The notes: generated by a model not told the origin, from the sequence alone. Counted from the first letter of the stretch, positions 23,365 to 32,313 are shown. The stretch is 64,000 nt of DNA from Pseudomonas sp. CAN1 (GCF_030462585.1 NZ_JASMRU010000002.1:62001-126000), one strand, 5' to 3'. Made by a program: numbers and translations.

Positions 23365-24087
23365 TCAGCGGCTCTCCAGGGGCTTGCGCACCACGGCGTT
23401 GACCAGGGTTTCCTCGCGCTGACCGAACGGCTTCGGCTTGCGCAGGCCCCAGCGTTCCAGCAGGCCGAAGTCCCTGGCGCGGCTCCACCACAGGTAGGGG
23501 TAGGAGACGTTCTTCTCGCTGAACTCGAAGCCCTGTTCGCGGAGCATCTGCAGGTACTGCGCGGCGCTCTTCTGCACGTGCATCGGGTGGCGGAAGAACC
23601 AGCGGATCACCCAGGTATCGATGTACGCCTCGGTGGACTCGGCGAACAGCAGCAGGCCGCCCGGCTTGAGCACGCGCCAGAATTCCTGCAGCGCGCGCTC
23701 CTGCTCCACCAGGTGGTGGAAGGTCTGGTGGCAGAACAGGATGTCGACGCTGGCCGAGGGCAGCATCAGGTCCGCGCAGTCGGCGCAGTTGAGTTCCACC
23801 TCGACGTTCTCCCGCGCCGCTTCCACGGCCGAGCAATCGAGGCTGTGCGGGTCGGCGTCGAGGCCGATCAGGCGGCCGGGCTTGAAAGCCTCGCGCAGCA
23901 GGCGAAACGAGCGGCCCTGGCCACAGCCGGCGTCGAGCAGCACCGGGTTGGCCGGGATGTCCCAGCTGACCAGGCGCTTCAGATCGTTGATCGCCACGCG
24001 CAGCACGTGGTGCTGCCAGGTGTGGCTTTGCAGGAACCAGAAACCGAAGCGGGTTTCCTCGACATAGGTGTTGGCGGGGCGAGTCAT
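23365..24087 (-). CDS. SAM-dependent methyltransferase of the pigment cluster
   Basis: A 240-aa class I methyltransferase. Motif I is VLLDAGCGQGRSF (about residues 50-62) and the acidic residue of motif II is in IGLDAD; FRVLKPGGLLLFAES-type sequence (WRVLKPGGLLLFAES) forms the later strands. Aryl polyenes often carry a methyl group on the aryl head, so ring methylation is a reasonable guess. The ATG at 24087 is preceded by AAGGA. A GTG nine codons upstream would overlap the preceding gene. The gap to the FAD enzyme gene is 16 bases. Confidence 0.85.
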   Translation of the reverse strand: MTRPANTYVEETRFGFWFLQSHTWQHHVLRVAINDLKRLVSWDIPANPVLLDAGCGQGRSFRLLREAFKPGRLIGLDADPHSLDCSAVEAARENVEVELNCADCADLMLPSASVDILFCHQTFHHLVEQERALQEFWRVLKPGGLLLFAESTEAYIDTWVIRWFFRHPMHVQKSAAQYLQMLREQGFEFSEKNVSYPYLWWSRARDFGLLERWGLRKPKPFGQREETLVNAVVRKPLESR

Positions 24088-24103
24088 GACAGTCCTTGTC
24101 CTT

Positions 24104-25360
24104 TCAGCTGGCACAGATTTCGGAGAGCACCCGCAGGCGACGCTGCGGTTCGGCGACGAAGGGATTGCGCGTGTCCCAGGCGTAGCCGGCGAGGATCGAG
24201 CTGATCATCCGGCGGATTTCCGGAGTGGCCTTCTCGTAGAAGATCACGTCCTGGAAGCTGCCGTCGTACCAGCCCTCGACGTAGGCGCGGAAGGTATCCA
24301 CGCCGCGCTTGAGCGGTTTGGCGAAGTCGTTCTCCCAGTCCACCGTCTCGCCCTTGAGCTGACGGTCGAGCAGGTTGGCCGCCATGCTGGAGGAGCGCAT
24401 GGCGATGGTGACGCCGGAGGAGAACACCGGGTCGAGGAATTCCGCGGCGTTGCCCAGCAGGGCGAAGCCCGGCCCGGCGAGGCGCTTCACGTTCGCCGAG
24501 TAGCCGCCGAGGGTGCGCGCCGGGGTGTCCCACACGGCGTTCTGCAGCAGCGGGCGCAGGTTCGGCGCGGCGTCGTAGAAGCCCTTCAGGCAGGCGTCCA
24601 GGTCATCCAGCTTGCCTTCGAAGTGGCGGTCCTCGGCGACCACGCCGACCGAGGTGCGGCCATCGCTGAAGGGGATGGTCCAGTACCAGATGCCGCGTTC
24701 CTCGGGGTGGATGCTGATGAGGATCTTCTCGCGGTCGAAGTGTGGCGCGTCGATGCGGTCTTCAACATGGGTGAAGACTGCGCGGCGCACCGGGAAGCCC
24801 GACGGCGCTTCGAGGTCGAGCAGCCGCGGCAACACGCGGCCGTAGCCGCTGGCGTCGAGGACGAAGGCGCACTCCACCTCGTACTCGCTGCCGTCCAGGC
24901 GGCGCACCCGCAGGCGCGGGCAGGCGCCGGCGAAGTCGGCGGCAACGATCTCTTCCTCGTAGCGGATTTCCGCGCCCTGCAGCTCGGCCTGGTCGGCCAG
25001 CAACTGGTCGAAGCGTGCGCGCTGGACCTGGAAGGTGGTGCCCTTGCCTTCGGTGAACTTGTCGCGGAAGTCGAATGCGGTGTAACGCTCGCCCCAGCCG
25101 AAGGCCGCGCCGTGCTTGATCTGGAAGCCGGCGGCGAGCACCGCGTCGAGCATCCCGGCTTCCTCGACGAAGTCCAGGCAGTGCGACAGCAGGCTCTCGC
25201 CGATGGAGAAGCGCGGGAAGCGCTGGCGCTCCAGCACCAGCACGTCGTGGCCCTTGCGCTTGAGCAGGGCGGCAGCGATGGCGCCGGACGGGCCGGCGCC
25301 GATCACGACGACGGTGCGTTGTTCGAGTGCTGCGCCGGTAGAGGATTCAGCGAGTGACAT
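24104..25360 (-). CDS. FAD-dependent oxidoreductase with flavin-dependent halogenase signatures
   Basis: A 418-aa FAD enzyme. Visible elements are the Rossmann motif GAGPSG (21-26), GESLLSH (54-60), a Lys in GFQIKHGAAFGWG (K82, close to the position of the catalytic Lys of tryptophan halogenases), and GNAAEFLDPVFSSG (303-316). Most telling is WYWTIP at 225-230, which fits the halogenase signature WxWxIP; FLDPVFSSG also fits the halogenase FxDPxFSSG tunnel motif. Flavin halogenases hydroxylate halide to hypohalous acid, passed to the substrate through Lys. Halogenation of the aryl head would parallel brominated xanthomonadins. A geranylgeranyl-reductase-like oxidoreductase is the alternative. 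The ATG at 25360 has AAGGAG upstream. It overlaps the next gene by 14 bases. Confidence 0.75.
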   Translation of the reverse strand: MSLAESSTGAALEQRTVVVIGAGPSGAIAAALLKRKGHDVLVLERQRFPRFSIGESLLSHCLDFVEEAGMLDAVLAAGFQIKHGAAFGWGERYTAFDFRDKFTEGKGTTFQVQRARFDQLLADQAELQGAEIRYEEEIVAADFAGACPRLRVRRLDGSEYEVECAFVLDASGYGRVLPRLLDLEAPSGFPVRRAVFTHVEDRIDAPHFDREKILISIHPEERGIWYWTIPFSDGRTSVGVVAEDRHFEGKLDDLDACLKGFYDAAPNLRPLLQNAVWDTPARTLGGYSANVKRLAGPGFALLGNAAEFLDPVFSSGVTIAMRSSSMAANLLDRQLKGETVDWENDFAKPLKRGVDTFRAYVEGWYDGSFQDVIFYEKATPEIRRMISSILAGYAWDTRNPFVAEPQRRLRVLSEICAS

Positions 25361-26528
25361 CGGAGGGGCTCCTTGCCGGGTGGGCATCCTGGGAATCTGG
25401 CTGGGAAGTGCTGGCGGCGCGTGGACGACGCACGCCGCAAAGGGCGGGCAGCAGGGTGGCGAACAGGCTCATCAGCAGCAGGCTGAAATACAGCAGCGAG
25501 TCGATGTGGCCCTGCTGGAACAACAGGTTGAGGAAGACGATCTCGGTCAGCCCGCGAATGTTCAGCAGCAGGCTTTCCTTCCACAGTTCACCCAGGCTTG
25601 CGCCTGGCAGCGCCCAGCGCAGGCCGAGCCAGCTGCCAGCCAGCTTGCTGATTACCGGCAGCGCCAGCAGCGCCCCGAGGTACAGCCAGGAGTAGTTGGC
25701 GAGGGCATTGTGGAAGTCGATCTGCAGGATGCCGAAGGCCAGCACCAGCGGCACCAGCAGGTAGTTCTGCAGGGCCAGCGCCGCGCGGGGCGAGATCGGC
25801 AGGCGGAACGGCTGGCGCACCGCGGCCTGGGCCATCAGCCAGGTGATGGCGAACACCAGGGTGTTCAGGTGCCAGTGCTGGAAGGCGATCATCAGGCCGA
25901 AGAACGGCAGGCTGTAGGCCAGGTGCTGGCGCACGCCGAGCAGGCGCAGCAACAGCGGCACCACACCGGCCAGCAGTGGCCAGACCAGCTTGGACGGATC
26001 GCTGCTGCCCTGGGCCAGGCCGAACAGGCTCCAGCACCACAGGTCCATCAGCACCGCCGCGTGCATCAGGCGGCGGGTGGCGTCCTCGGGGTAGTCGATG
26101 TTGCGCAGGAACAGGTAGAGCACCGGGATCGCGGTGATCGAGAACAGCAGGCCGATGCCCAGCACGCTCATGCCCTCGCGCACGCCCAGAAGCCACCAGG
26201 CGCTGGCCATGCCGCAGGCCAGCGGTACGGCGAAGCTGGGCAGGGCGATCTTCAGGCTCTGGCGGCTGACGTCGAGGTCGATCACGTCGCTGAGGATGTG
26301 CCCCAGCAGCAGCGCGAAACCGATGTCGTAAAGCGGCTTGAGCCAGGGCGCGGTAACCAGCGTGCGCACCTCGAAACCCTGTCTCTGCAGCACGACGAAC
26401 AGCAGCGGCAGCAGCAGGCCGGCCACCAGCAGCTGGCTGACGATGGGCAGCAGACGCAGGCGCCTCCCGCCGATCACCGCCACGGCGAACAGCGGCGGCA
26501 TGGCCAGCCAGAAGAGGATCGTCAGCAT
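25347..26528 (-). CDS. CPA2-type cation/proton antiporter-like membrane protein
   Basis: A 393-aa protein with 10-12 predicted membrane helices and a short hydrophilic tail. The late segment NIRGLTEIVFLNL matches the RG(L)xE region of CPA2 exchangers. The mid-protein site that normally holds a paired DD or ND reads HAAVLMDLWCW, with a single Asp. Exchange may therefore be electroneutral, altered or lost. It overlaps the MMPL gene by seven bases and the FAD enzyme gene by 14, so it is embedded in the operon. I do not recall such a protein in the core aryl polyene set. A role in ion balance or pigment transport is only an inference. Confidence 0.78.
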   Translation of the reverse strand: MLTILFWLAMPPLFAVAVIGGRRLRLLPIVSQLLVAGLLLPLLFVVLQRQGFEVRTLVTAPWLKPLYDIGFALLLGHILSDVIDLDVSRQSLKIALPSFAVPLACGMASAWWLLGVREGMSVLGIGLLFSITAIPVLYLFLRNIDYPEDATRRLMHAAVLMDLWCWSLFGLAQGSSDPSKLVWPLLAGVVPLLLRLLGVRQHLAYSLPFFGLMIAFQHWHLNTLVFAITWLMAQAAVRQPFRLPISPRAALALQNYLLVPLVLAFGILQIDFHNALANYSWLYLGALLALPVISKLAGSWLGLRWALPGASLGELWKESLLLNIRGLTEIVFLNLLFQQGHIDSLLYFSLLLMSLFATLLPALCGVRRPRAASTSQPDSQDAHPARSPSDVTR

Positions 26529-28870
26529 GCCGGAGCTCCTTCTCGGTCGCTTTCACCTGCCCAGGGGCAGAACAGGAAACAGAACCCCAGGCCCAGGCCC
26601 ACGGCCAGGCCGAAGTTGCTGATCACCGGTGTGGCCGACAGCGCCAGCAGGCCGAACGACAGCCAGGTGGTGATGGCCGCCAGCAGCACGCCGACCAGGC
26701 TCACTGCCGCACCGCCGACGCGTTCGCGCATGAGGATTGTGTAATCCACGCCGATGGCGGTCACCAGCAGCAGGCCGAACAGGCTGAACAGCGTCAGCGG
26801 CTGGCCCAGCCAGCCCAGGCTGGAAAGGCTGCACAGCGCCGCCAGCAGCGGCAGCAGGACGATGCGCAACGCGCCGCGCGGGCCGAAGGGCTTGAGCAGC
26901 AGGGCGAAGATCAGCACGCAGGAGAGCAACTTGAGTTCGGTGGCGCTGACCTGGGTGGCGGCGAACAGGCGGTTCAGCTCACCGAGGCGATCTACCAGCT
27001 GCACGCCCTCCAGCCCCTTGGCCTGCTCGGCGAGCACGCCGGCATCGGACAGGCCCTGCAGGCTCACCAGCCCGGCCACGCCGCCGTCTACCGTGCCCAG
27101 CCACAGTGGTCGCCAGGGTTCGCCCAGAGGGCCTTGCAGAGCCTGATCGAGGGACTGCGGCGGGAGTTTTTCCAGCTGCTCCAGTTCGGCTTGCAGTGCG
27201 GCCTGGGGAATGCCGAGGTCGATCAGCGCCTGCCAGTGTTGCGGCAACTGGCGCAGGGCTTCGCGGGCCTGCTGTTGCTGCTGTGCGGTGGCGAGCAGCT
27301 GGTTGAGTGCGAGGTAGCCCTTGAGCTGGCCGGAGGTGACCAGCTTGTCCAGCCGCGCCGCCAGTTCGGCCTGGCGTTGCAGCAGCTGGGTTTCATCGGC
27401 GGCGCGGACCAGGAAGAACTGGCTGGTGGGCTGGTAGCCGGTGATGCGCGCTGCGGCCTGCGCTTCGCTGAGCAGTTGCGGCTTGGCGCCCAGCCACTGG
27501 CGCAGGTCGTTCTTCACCTGCAGTTGCCACAGCCCGCCGGCGCAGAACAGCGCGACCACTGCGAGCAGCGGCCAACTGCCGGTGCGCCGGAGCAAGGACT
27601 GGCGCAGGCCGATCAGGCGTTCACCCAGCGAGAGCAGCAGCGGTTGCGGAGCGATGGCATTACCGCGCAGCAGCAGAGGCAGCAGGCCGATCACGCACAG
27701 GTAGGCGGCGAGCAGGCCGGCCACCGAGAAGGTCGCCACCTGGGTCAGCGCCGGGAAGGGCGTGCAGGCCAGCGCGAGGTAGCCGATCAGGTTGGTGGCA
27801 AGGCTGAGGAACAGCCCGCGCTGACTGAGCTTCAGCGCGCGCCACGGCTGCCAATGAGTGGCAGTCCAGGCTTTGGATAGATAGTGCAGCGGGTAGTCCG
27901 AGGCCACGCCGATCAAGCTGGCGCCGAGTACCAGGGTGAGCAGGTTGATCTTGCCGAACAGCGCGATGCACGCAGTGGCGCCGGCCAGCACGCCGACCAG
28001 CACTGGGAGGAAGGCCAGCAGTGCTCGCACGCGGCGGAACGCGAGCAGCAGCAGGAGCAGGGTGCCCAGTGCGGCGCCGCCGCCAACCCAGGTCATCTCG
28101 CGGCTGGCCTGGCGCTGGCCGTCGGCGGCGTAGAGCAGGCCGCTGGCGGCGACTATCTGCCCGCCATCGGCAGCCAGCTGCTGGCGCGCCTCGGCGATCT
28201 GCGCGGCCACGGCGCGTGGCAGGTTCATGTCGAAAGCGTCGGCGCGGGTGCGCGCACGCAGCAGCACCCAGCTGCGCCCATCGTCTTCGGCGACCAGCGC
28301 GCCGCTGCCGATGTCCAGCTGCACCTTGGCCGTCAGCGGCTGGTGGTGCTGGATGCGCAGGGCCAGGCCGAACCAGTCCTGGTCGTTGGGCAGCAGGCCG
28401 AAGCCGGAGAAGGGGTCGAAGAGTTGTTCGACGCGCTGCTGGACGAAGGCATCCGGCTCATCGGCGAGCTGGCGACGGTCATCGGCATTGAGCAGCGCGA
28501 GGCGGCCGGCGCGCAGCTGTTCGCGCAGGGCCGGCAGGTCGGCCTGCACGCCCCACTGGACCTTTTCGTAGAGGCCGCTGGCCTGCCAGCGCTCGGCCAG
28601 TTCGCGGGCGTGGGCGATGGCAGTATCACGCTCGGGGTAGCCGACCAGCACCAGCAACTCGCGGTTGAGCGGCTCCTGCATGCGCTGCTCGGCCTGCTTC
28701 TGCAAGGCGTCGCGGCTACCGCCGGGGATCAGCTCCAGCAGGTCGGTACTCAGCGGCGCGGCGCCGCGCCATTGCCAGGCGGCGAGGGCGAGCAGCGCCA
28801 GCAGCCCGGCGATTACCAGGCGCGGCAGCCACTGCTGCCGCTCAGCGGGCAAAGTCGCTGCGCTCCGCAT
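26522..28870 (-). CDS. MMPL/RND-family exporter of the pigment cluster
   Basis: A 782-aa inner-membrane protein with one N-terminal helix (LVIAGLLALLALAAW), a large periplasmic domain, five helices, a second periplasmic domain and five more helices: the RND/MMPL fold. Repeated core segments are seen near GASLIGVASDYPLHYL and FGLLLVTAIGVDYTILM, the second with the Asp typical of helix 4/10 in this family. It matches the exporter of aryl polyene clusters (ApeM-like). It overlaps the LolA-like gene by 29 bases. Confidence 0.9.
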   Translation of the reverse strand: MRSAATLPAERQQWLPRLVIAGLLALLALAAWQWRGAAPLSTDLLELIPGGSRDALQKQAEQRMQEPLNRELLVLVGYPERDTAIAHARELAERWQASGLYEKVQWGVQADLPALREQLRAGRLALLNADDRRQLADEPDAFVQQRVEQLFDPFSGFGLLPNDQDWFGLALRIQHHQPLTAKVQLDIGSGALVAEDDGRSWVLLRARTRADAFDMNLPRAVAAQIAEARQQLAADGGQIVAASGLLYAADGQRQASREMTWVGGGAALGTLLLLLLAFRRVRALLAFLPVLVGVLAGATACIALFGKINLLTLVLGASLIGVASDYPLHYLSKAWTATHWQPWRALKLSQRGLFLSLATNLIGYLALACTPFPALTQVATFSVAGLLAAYLCVIGLLPLLLRGNAIAPQPLLLSLGERLIGLRQSLLRRTGSWPLLAVVALFCAGGLWQLQVKNDLRQWLGAKPQLLSEAQAAARITGYQPTSQFFLVRAADETQLLQRQAELAARLDKLVTSGQLKGYLALNQLLATAQQQQQAREALRQLPQHWQALIDLGIPQAALQAELEQLEKLPPQSLDQALQGPLGEPWRPLWLGTVDGGVAGLVSLQGLSDAGVLAEQAKGLEGVQLVDRLGELNRLFAATQVSATELKLLSCVLIFALLLKPFGPRGALRIVLLPLLAALCSLSSLGWLGQPLTLFSLFGLLLVTAIGVDYTILMRERVGGAAVSLVGVLLAAITTWLSFGLLALSATPVISNFGLAVGLGLGFCFLFCPWAGESDREGAPAC

Positions 28871-29435
28871 CGGTCAGGCTGTCGCCGGGCTGGCTGCTGG
28901 TCATGCGCAGCACGGTGCGGTCGCCCTGGGCTTCGTGCAGCTCGATGCGCTGCACCAGTTCGCCGCCGGCGATCTCGATGCTGTCGAAGATCTGCTTGAG
29001 CAGCACGGCGCGCGGGGTCAGGGTGAGTGTCCAGTCGTTCGCCTCGCCGCTCAGGGCGAGGTCGAAGTCGCGCTGCAGCCCGCTGCTATCGCCCTCCAGT
29101 ACGGCGAGGAACAGGCGGTTCTGCTGTGCGCTGGCACTGCGTTGCGGCAGTTGCTGCCAGCCGTTGGCGTCGCGCCGGGCAATGCCCTGGTCGTCGATGC
29201 GGTAGTCCTGCTTGAGCGGCGTCTTCAGCAGCCAGAGCAGGCCATGTTGCTTGGCGAGGACGAAGTGGCCCTTGCTCACCAGCGGCTGCGGCAGCGAGCG
29301 CAGGTGCTTCTCCTGGACGAACTCGCCGCGCACCACCGCCGGCTTGCCGAGCTGCGCGGCCAGTTGCGGCAGGTCGAAGGCGTGGGCCAGAGGTGCGAGC
29401 AGCAGGCCGCAGACCAGCAGAGCGCGCTTCAGCAT
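28842..29435 (-). CDS. LolA-like outer-membrane carrier protein
   Basis: A 197-aa periplasmic protein with a signal peptide (MLKRALLVCGLLLAPLAHA) and a LolA-type beta-barrel (VRGEFVQEKHLRSLPQPLVS, GLLWLLKTPLKQDYRID). Aryl polyene clusters carry such a carrier (ApeL-like), thought to receive the lipid-linked pigment from the MMPL exporter. The start is set by the signal peptide. It overlaps the thioesterase gene by seven bases. Confidence 0.87.
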   Translation of the reverse strand: MLKRALLVCGLLLAPLAHAFDLPQLAAQLGKPAVVRGEFVQEKHLRSLPQPLVSKGHFVLAKQHGLLWLLKTPLKQDYRIDDQGIARRDANGWQQLPQRSASAQQNRLFLAVLEGDSSGLQRDFDLALSGEANDWTLTLTPRAVLLKQIFDSIEIAGGELVQRIELHEAQGDRTVLRMTSSQPGDSLTDAERSDFAR

Positions 29436-29866
29436 GTTTCGGCCTCCAGCGCGCGCTGCACGGCGTCGATGAACACCGCGGGCGAGGCCATCTGCATCTC
29501 GCGGCTGGCAATCTCCACCGCCACCTGGGTGCTGCTGGCGCGGGTCAGGCGTTCGCCGGTCTCGGCATCGCTGATCAGGTAGTTGATCTTCAGGCGGTTC
29601 TCCCACTCCACCAGGTCGGCGCGCACGCTGATTCGCTGGCCGAAGCGCGCGCCGCGCACGTAGCGCAGCTGCAGGTCGATCACCGGCCAGGCGTAGCCGG
29701 CCTCGCGCATCTGCGAGTAGTTGTGGTCGAGCCTGTCGAGCAGGGCGCAGCGCGCGACTTCCAGATACTTGACGTAGTGGCCGTGCCAGACCACTTCCAT
29801 CATGTCGACGTCGAAGAACGGCACGAGGATTTCCACCTCGGCCTGCAGTACGCCGGCCTTACGCAT
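29429..29866 (-). CDS. Acyl thioesterase, 4HBT hotdog family (ApeK-like)
   Basis: A 145-aa YbgC-type hotdog thioesterase. The active-site region is FFDVDMMEVVWHGHYVKYLEVAR (shown by VDMMEVVWHGHY, about residues 20-31), where the Asp aligns with the catalytic Asp of 4-hydroxybenzoyl-CoA thioesterases. Aryl polyene clusters encode a thioesterase at this position; release or editing of ACP-bound intermediates is its likely role. It overlaps the ammonia-lyase gene by eight bases. Confidence 0.87.
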   Translation of the reverse strand: MRKAGVLQAEVEILVPFFDVDMMEVVWHGHYVKYLEVARCALLDRLDHNYSQMREAGYAWPVIDLQLRYVRGARFGQRISVRADLVEWENRLKINYLISDAETGERLTRASSTQVAVEIASREMQMASPAVFIDAVQRALEAETC

Positions 29867-31400
29867 AGAGCCCCCAGTGGCGCGCGCGGATGCGTTCCAC
29901 GCACAGGCGCAGTTCGCTTTCCAGGGCGCGGTCCTCGATCAATGGCGGGAAGTCCTGGCCAAGCTGTTCGTGCATGCCGCCCAGTGGCGCCGGCAGCGGG
30001 CGCGCGCCGGCTTCGCCGCAGCGCAGCCAGACGCCCTGTTGCGCGGCCAGCAGGGTGGCGGCGGCGACCTGTTCGGTCAGCTCCAGGGTGCGCAGGGCAT
30101 CGCGCGCGGCGATGGTGCCCATGCTCACCTTGTCCTGGTTGTGGCACTCGGTGGAGCGCGAGAACACGCTGGCCGGCATGGTGTTCTTCAGTGCTTCGGC
30201 GGTCCAGGCGCTGGCGCCGATCTGCACGGCCTTGAAGCCGTGGTTGATCATCGCGCGCTCCGCTGGCGCGCCCGAGAGGTTGCTCGGCAGGCCGTGGTTG
30301 TAGCGGGTGTCCACCAGCAGCGCGAGCTGCCGGTCGAGCAGGTCGGCGACGTTGGCGACGAGGTTCTTCAGGCTGTCCATGGCGAAGGCGATGTGCCCGC
30401 CGTAGAAGTGCCCGCCGTGGAGCACGCGCTCGTCCTCGGCGTCGATGATCGGGTTGTCGTTGGCGCTGTTCAGCTCGATCTCGATGAACTGCCGCAGCAG
30501 GCCCAGGCTGTCGGCCAGCACGCCGAGCACGTGGGGTGCGCAGCGCAGCGAGTAGCGGTCCTGCAGGCGGTGCAGCGGCGCTGTCGGCGCGTCGATGGCG
30601 AGGTCCTGGCGAATCCACGCGGCGACCTGCATCTGCCCCGGATGCGGCTTGGCGGCGAACAGGCGCTCGTCGAAGTGTTCCGGGTTGCCCTGCAGAGCGA
30701 TGACGTTCAGTGCGGTGACGCGCGTGGCCAGCTTGAGCAGGTAGTCGGCGCGGGAATAGGCGAGGCAGGCCAGGCCGGTCATCACCGCCGTGCCGTTCAT
30801 CAAGGCCAGCGCTTCCTTGGGTCGCAGCACCAGCGGCTGCCAGCCCAGCTCGGCGTGGACGTCGGCGGCGCTGCGGCGCTCGCCGCGCCACAGCACTTCA
30901 CGCTCGCCGGCGAGGGTCGCGGCAACGTAGGACAGCGGGGTGAGGTCGCCGCTGGCGCCCACCGAGCCCTCTTCCGGGATCAGCGGCAGGATGTCGAGTT
31001 CGAGGAAGGCGTGCAGGCGCTCCAGCAGCTCCAGGCGCACGCCGGAAACCCCGTGGCTCAGCGAACGCAGGCGCGCGGCGAGCACGGCGCGCACGGCGGC
31101 CGGCTCCAGCAGCTTGCCCAGGCCGCAGCCGTGGAAGGTGAACAGGTGCTGCGGCAGCGCCTCGACGTGCTCCAGCGGCACGGCCACCACGCAGGAATCG
31201 CCGTAGCCTGTGGTGACGCCGTAGATCACGCCTTCCTTGTCCAGCAGGGTGTCGAGGAACTGCGCGCCGCGGGCGATCCGTGCGCGGAACTCGGCGTCGT
31301 CATCCAGGCGGCTTTCGACGCGGCGCTCGGCGAGGGCGACGATCTGTTCGATGCTCAGGTGGCCTTGGCCGAAAACCGGCGCTTCAGTGGCTGTCGTCAT
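29859..31400 (-). CDS. Aromatic amino acid ammonia-lyase (HAL/PAL/TAL family)
   Basis: A 513-aa MIO-type lyase that would make an aryl-acrylic acid plus ammonia. It has the MIO triad A149-S150-G151 (GSVGASGDLTPLS), catalytic Tyr60 (YGVTTGYG), and NSANDNPIID in the C-terminal half. The residues aligned with the substrate-selectivity pair read Phe89-His90 (FTFHGCGLG), between the Phe-Leu of PAL and the Ser-His of HAL, so the substrate (Phe, Tyr or His) cannot be assigned. No hut genes are near, and it is inside the pigment operon, so cinnamate or coumarate supply as the aryl starter is likely. It overlaps the next acyltransferase gene by 17 bases. Confidence 0.88.
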   Translation of the reverse strand: MTTATEAPVFGQGHLSIEQIVALAERRVESRLDDDAEFRARIARGAQFLDTLLDKEGVIYGVTTGYGDSCVVAVPLEHVEALPQHLFTFHGCGLGKLLEPAAVRAVLAARLRSLSHGVSGVRLELLERLHAFLELDILPLIPEEGSVGASGDLTPLSYVAATLAGEREVLWRGERRSAADVHAELGWQPLVLRPKEALALMNGTAVMTGLACLAYSRADYLLKLATRVTALNVIALQGNPEHFDERLFAAKPHPGQMQVAAWIRQDLAIDAPTAPLHRLQDRYSLRCAPHVLGVLADSLGLLRQFIEIELNSANDNPIIDAEDERVLHGGHFYGGHIAFAMDSLKNLVANVADLLDRQLALLVDTRYNHGLPSNLSGAPAERAMINHGFKAVQIGASAWTAEALKNTMPASVFSRSTECHNQDKVSMGTIAARDALRTLELTEQVAAATLLAAQQGVWLRCGEAGARPLPAPLGGMHEQLGQDFPPLIEDRALESELRLCVERIRARHWGLYA

Positions 31401-32313
31401 GGGCTTTCCAGAACGGGTAGAAGTTGAACCACTGCTGCGGCGCGCGCAGGCAGTAGTGTTCCAGGCGCTGGGCGTAGCGCTGGGTCCAGTGTTTCAGGAC
31501 CTCCGCGCGGTCGCTGCGGCGCCACTGGATGCGCTCGGCGAAGGGTTCCAGGTGCACGCGGTAGCGGCCCTCTTCCTTCAGGCAGAACATCAGGTTGGCC
31601 GGGCATTGCAGCAGCCCGGCGAGCAGCCAGGGGCCCTGCGGGAAGGCGGCTGGGGCGCCGAGGAAATCGACCTCGACATTGCGCCCGCCGTGCAGCGGAA
31701 TGCGGTCGCCGGCAATCGCCAGCCACTCGCCGGCGTCCAGGCGCTGGGACAGCTGCAGCATGATCGCCGGGTCCAGCTCGCTCACCTGGATCAGCCGCAG
31801 GTGGCTGGCGCCGGATTCGCCCAACAGCTTGTTGAACTGCTCGGCGTGGCGGGTGTGCACCAGCACGTTCATGCGTACCTTTTCGCCCAGCTCGGCCAGC
31901 GCGCGGCAGACTTCGAGGTTGCCCAGGTGCGCGCCCACCAGCAGTTGGCCACGGCCGCTGCGCAGTTGCGCGCGCAGGTTGTGCGGGTCGTTCAGTTCGA
32001 TGCTGGCCAGATCCAGGCGGCCGGCCCAGACGTCGAGCTTGTCGAGGATGGCGTCGGCAAACGCCATGAACTGGCCGAACACGCGGCCGGTGCTCGGGCT
32101 CAGCGAGGCGTCACCGCTGTGCTGCGCCAGGCGTTGCTGGTACTCGCGTATGGCGCCGCGAGCGCGTGTGCCGAAGAGGAAGAAGTACAGCACGATCAGG
32201 TGCAGCAGCGGCGACAGCAGGCGGCGGCCGAGGGTGCGCGCCGCCCAGGCGGTGAAGCGCATCAGCAGCAGGCTGCCGCGCTCGCGCTGTTGCGCCCAGT
32301 GCTGCGCGCTCAC
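31384..32313 (-). CDS. LpxL/HtrB-like lysophospholipid acyltransferase
   Basis: A 309-aa inner-membrane acyltransferase with the HX4E motif in GAHLGNLEV (about residue 120), an N-terminal membrane segment (LLHLIVLYFFLFG), and DRIPLHGGRNVEVDFLGAPA, as in LpxL-type lipid A acyltransferases. In aryl polyene clusters such proteins are thought to help attach the polyene to a lipid or sugar. A GTG start at 32313 overlaps the glycosyltransferase stop as GTGA; I prefer it to longer open frame upstream. Confidence 0.85.
   Translation of the reverse strand: MSAQHWAQQRERGSLLLMRFTAWAARTLGRRLLSPLLHLIVLYFFLFGTRARGAIREYQQRLAQHSGDASLSPSTGRVFGQFMAFADAILDKLDVWAGRLDLASIELNDPHNLRAQLRSGRGQLLVGAHLGNLEVCRALAELGEKVRMNVLVHTRHAEQFNKLLGESGASHLRLIQVSELDPAIMLQLSQRLDAGEWLAIAGDRIPLHGGRNVEVDFLGAPAAFPQGPWLLAGLLQCPANLMFCLKEEGRYRVHLEPFAERIQWRRSDRAEVLKHWTQRYAQRLEHYCLRAPQQWFNFYPFWKAHDDSH

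Noticed and set aside
29859-31400. Histidine ammonia-lyase HutH of histidine degradation
   Set aside because: It is in the same MIO family, but it is locked inside the pigment operon, no hutU, hutI or hutG is near, and the selectivity pair differs from the Ser-His of HutH.
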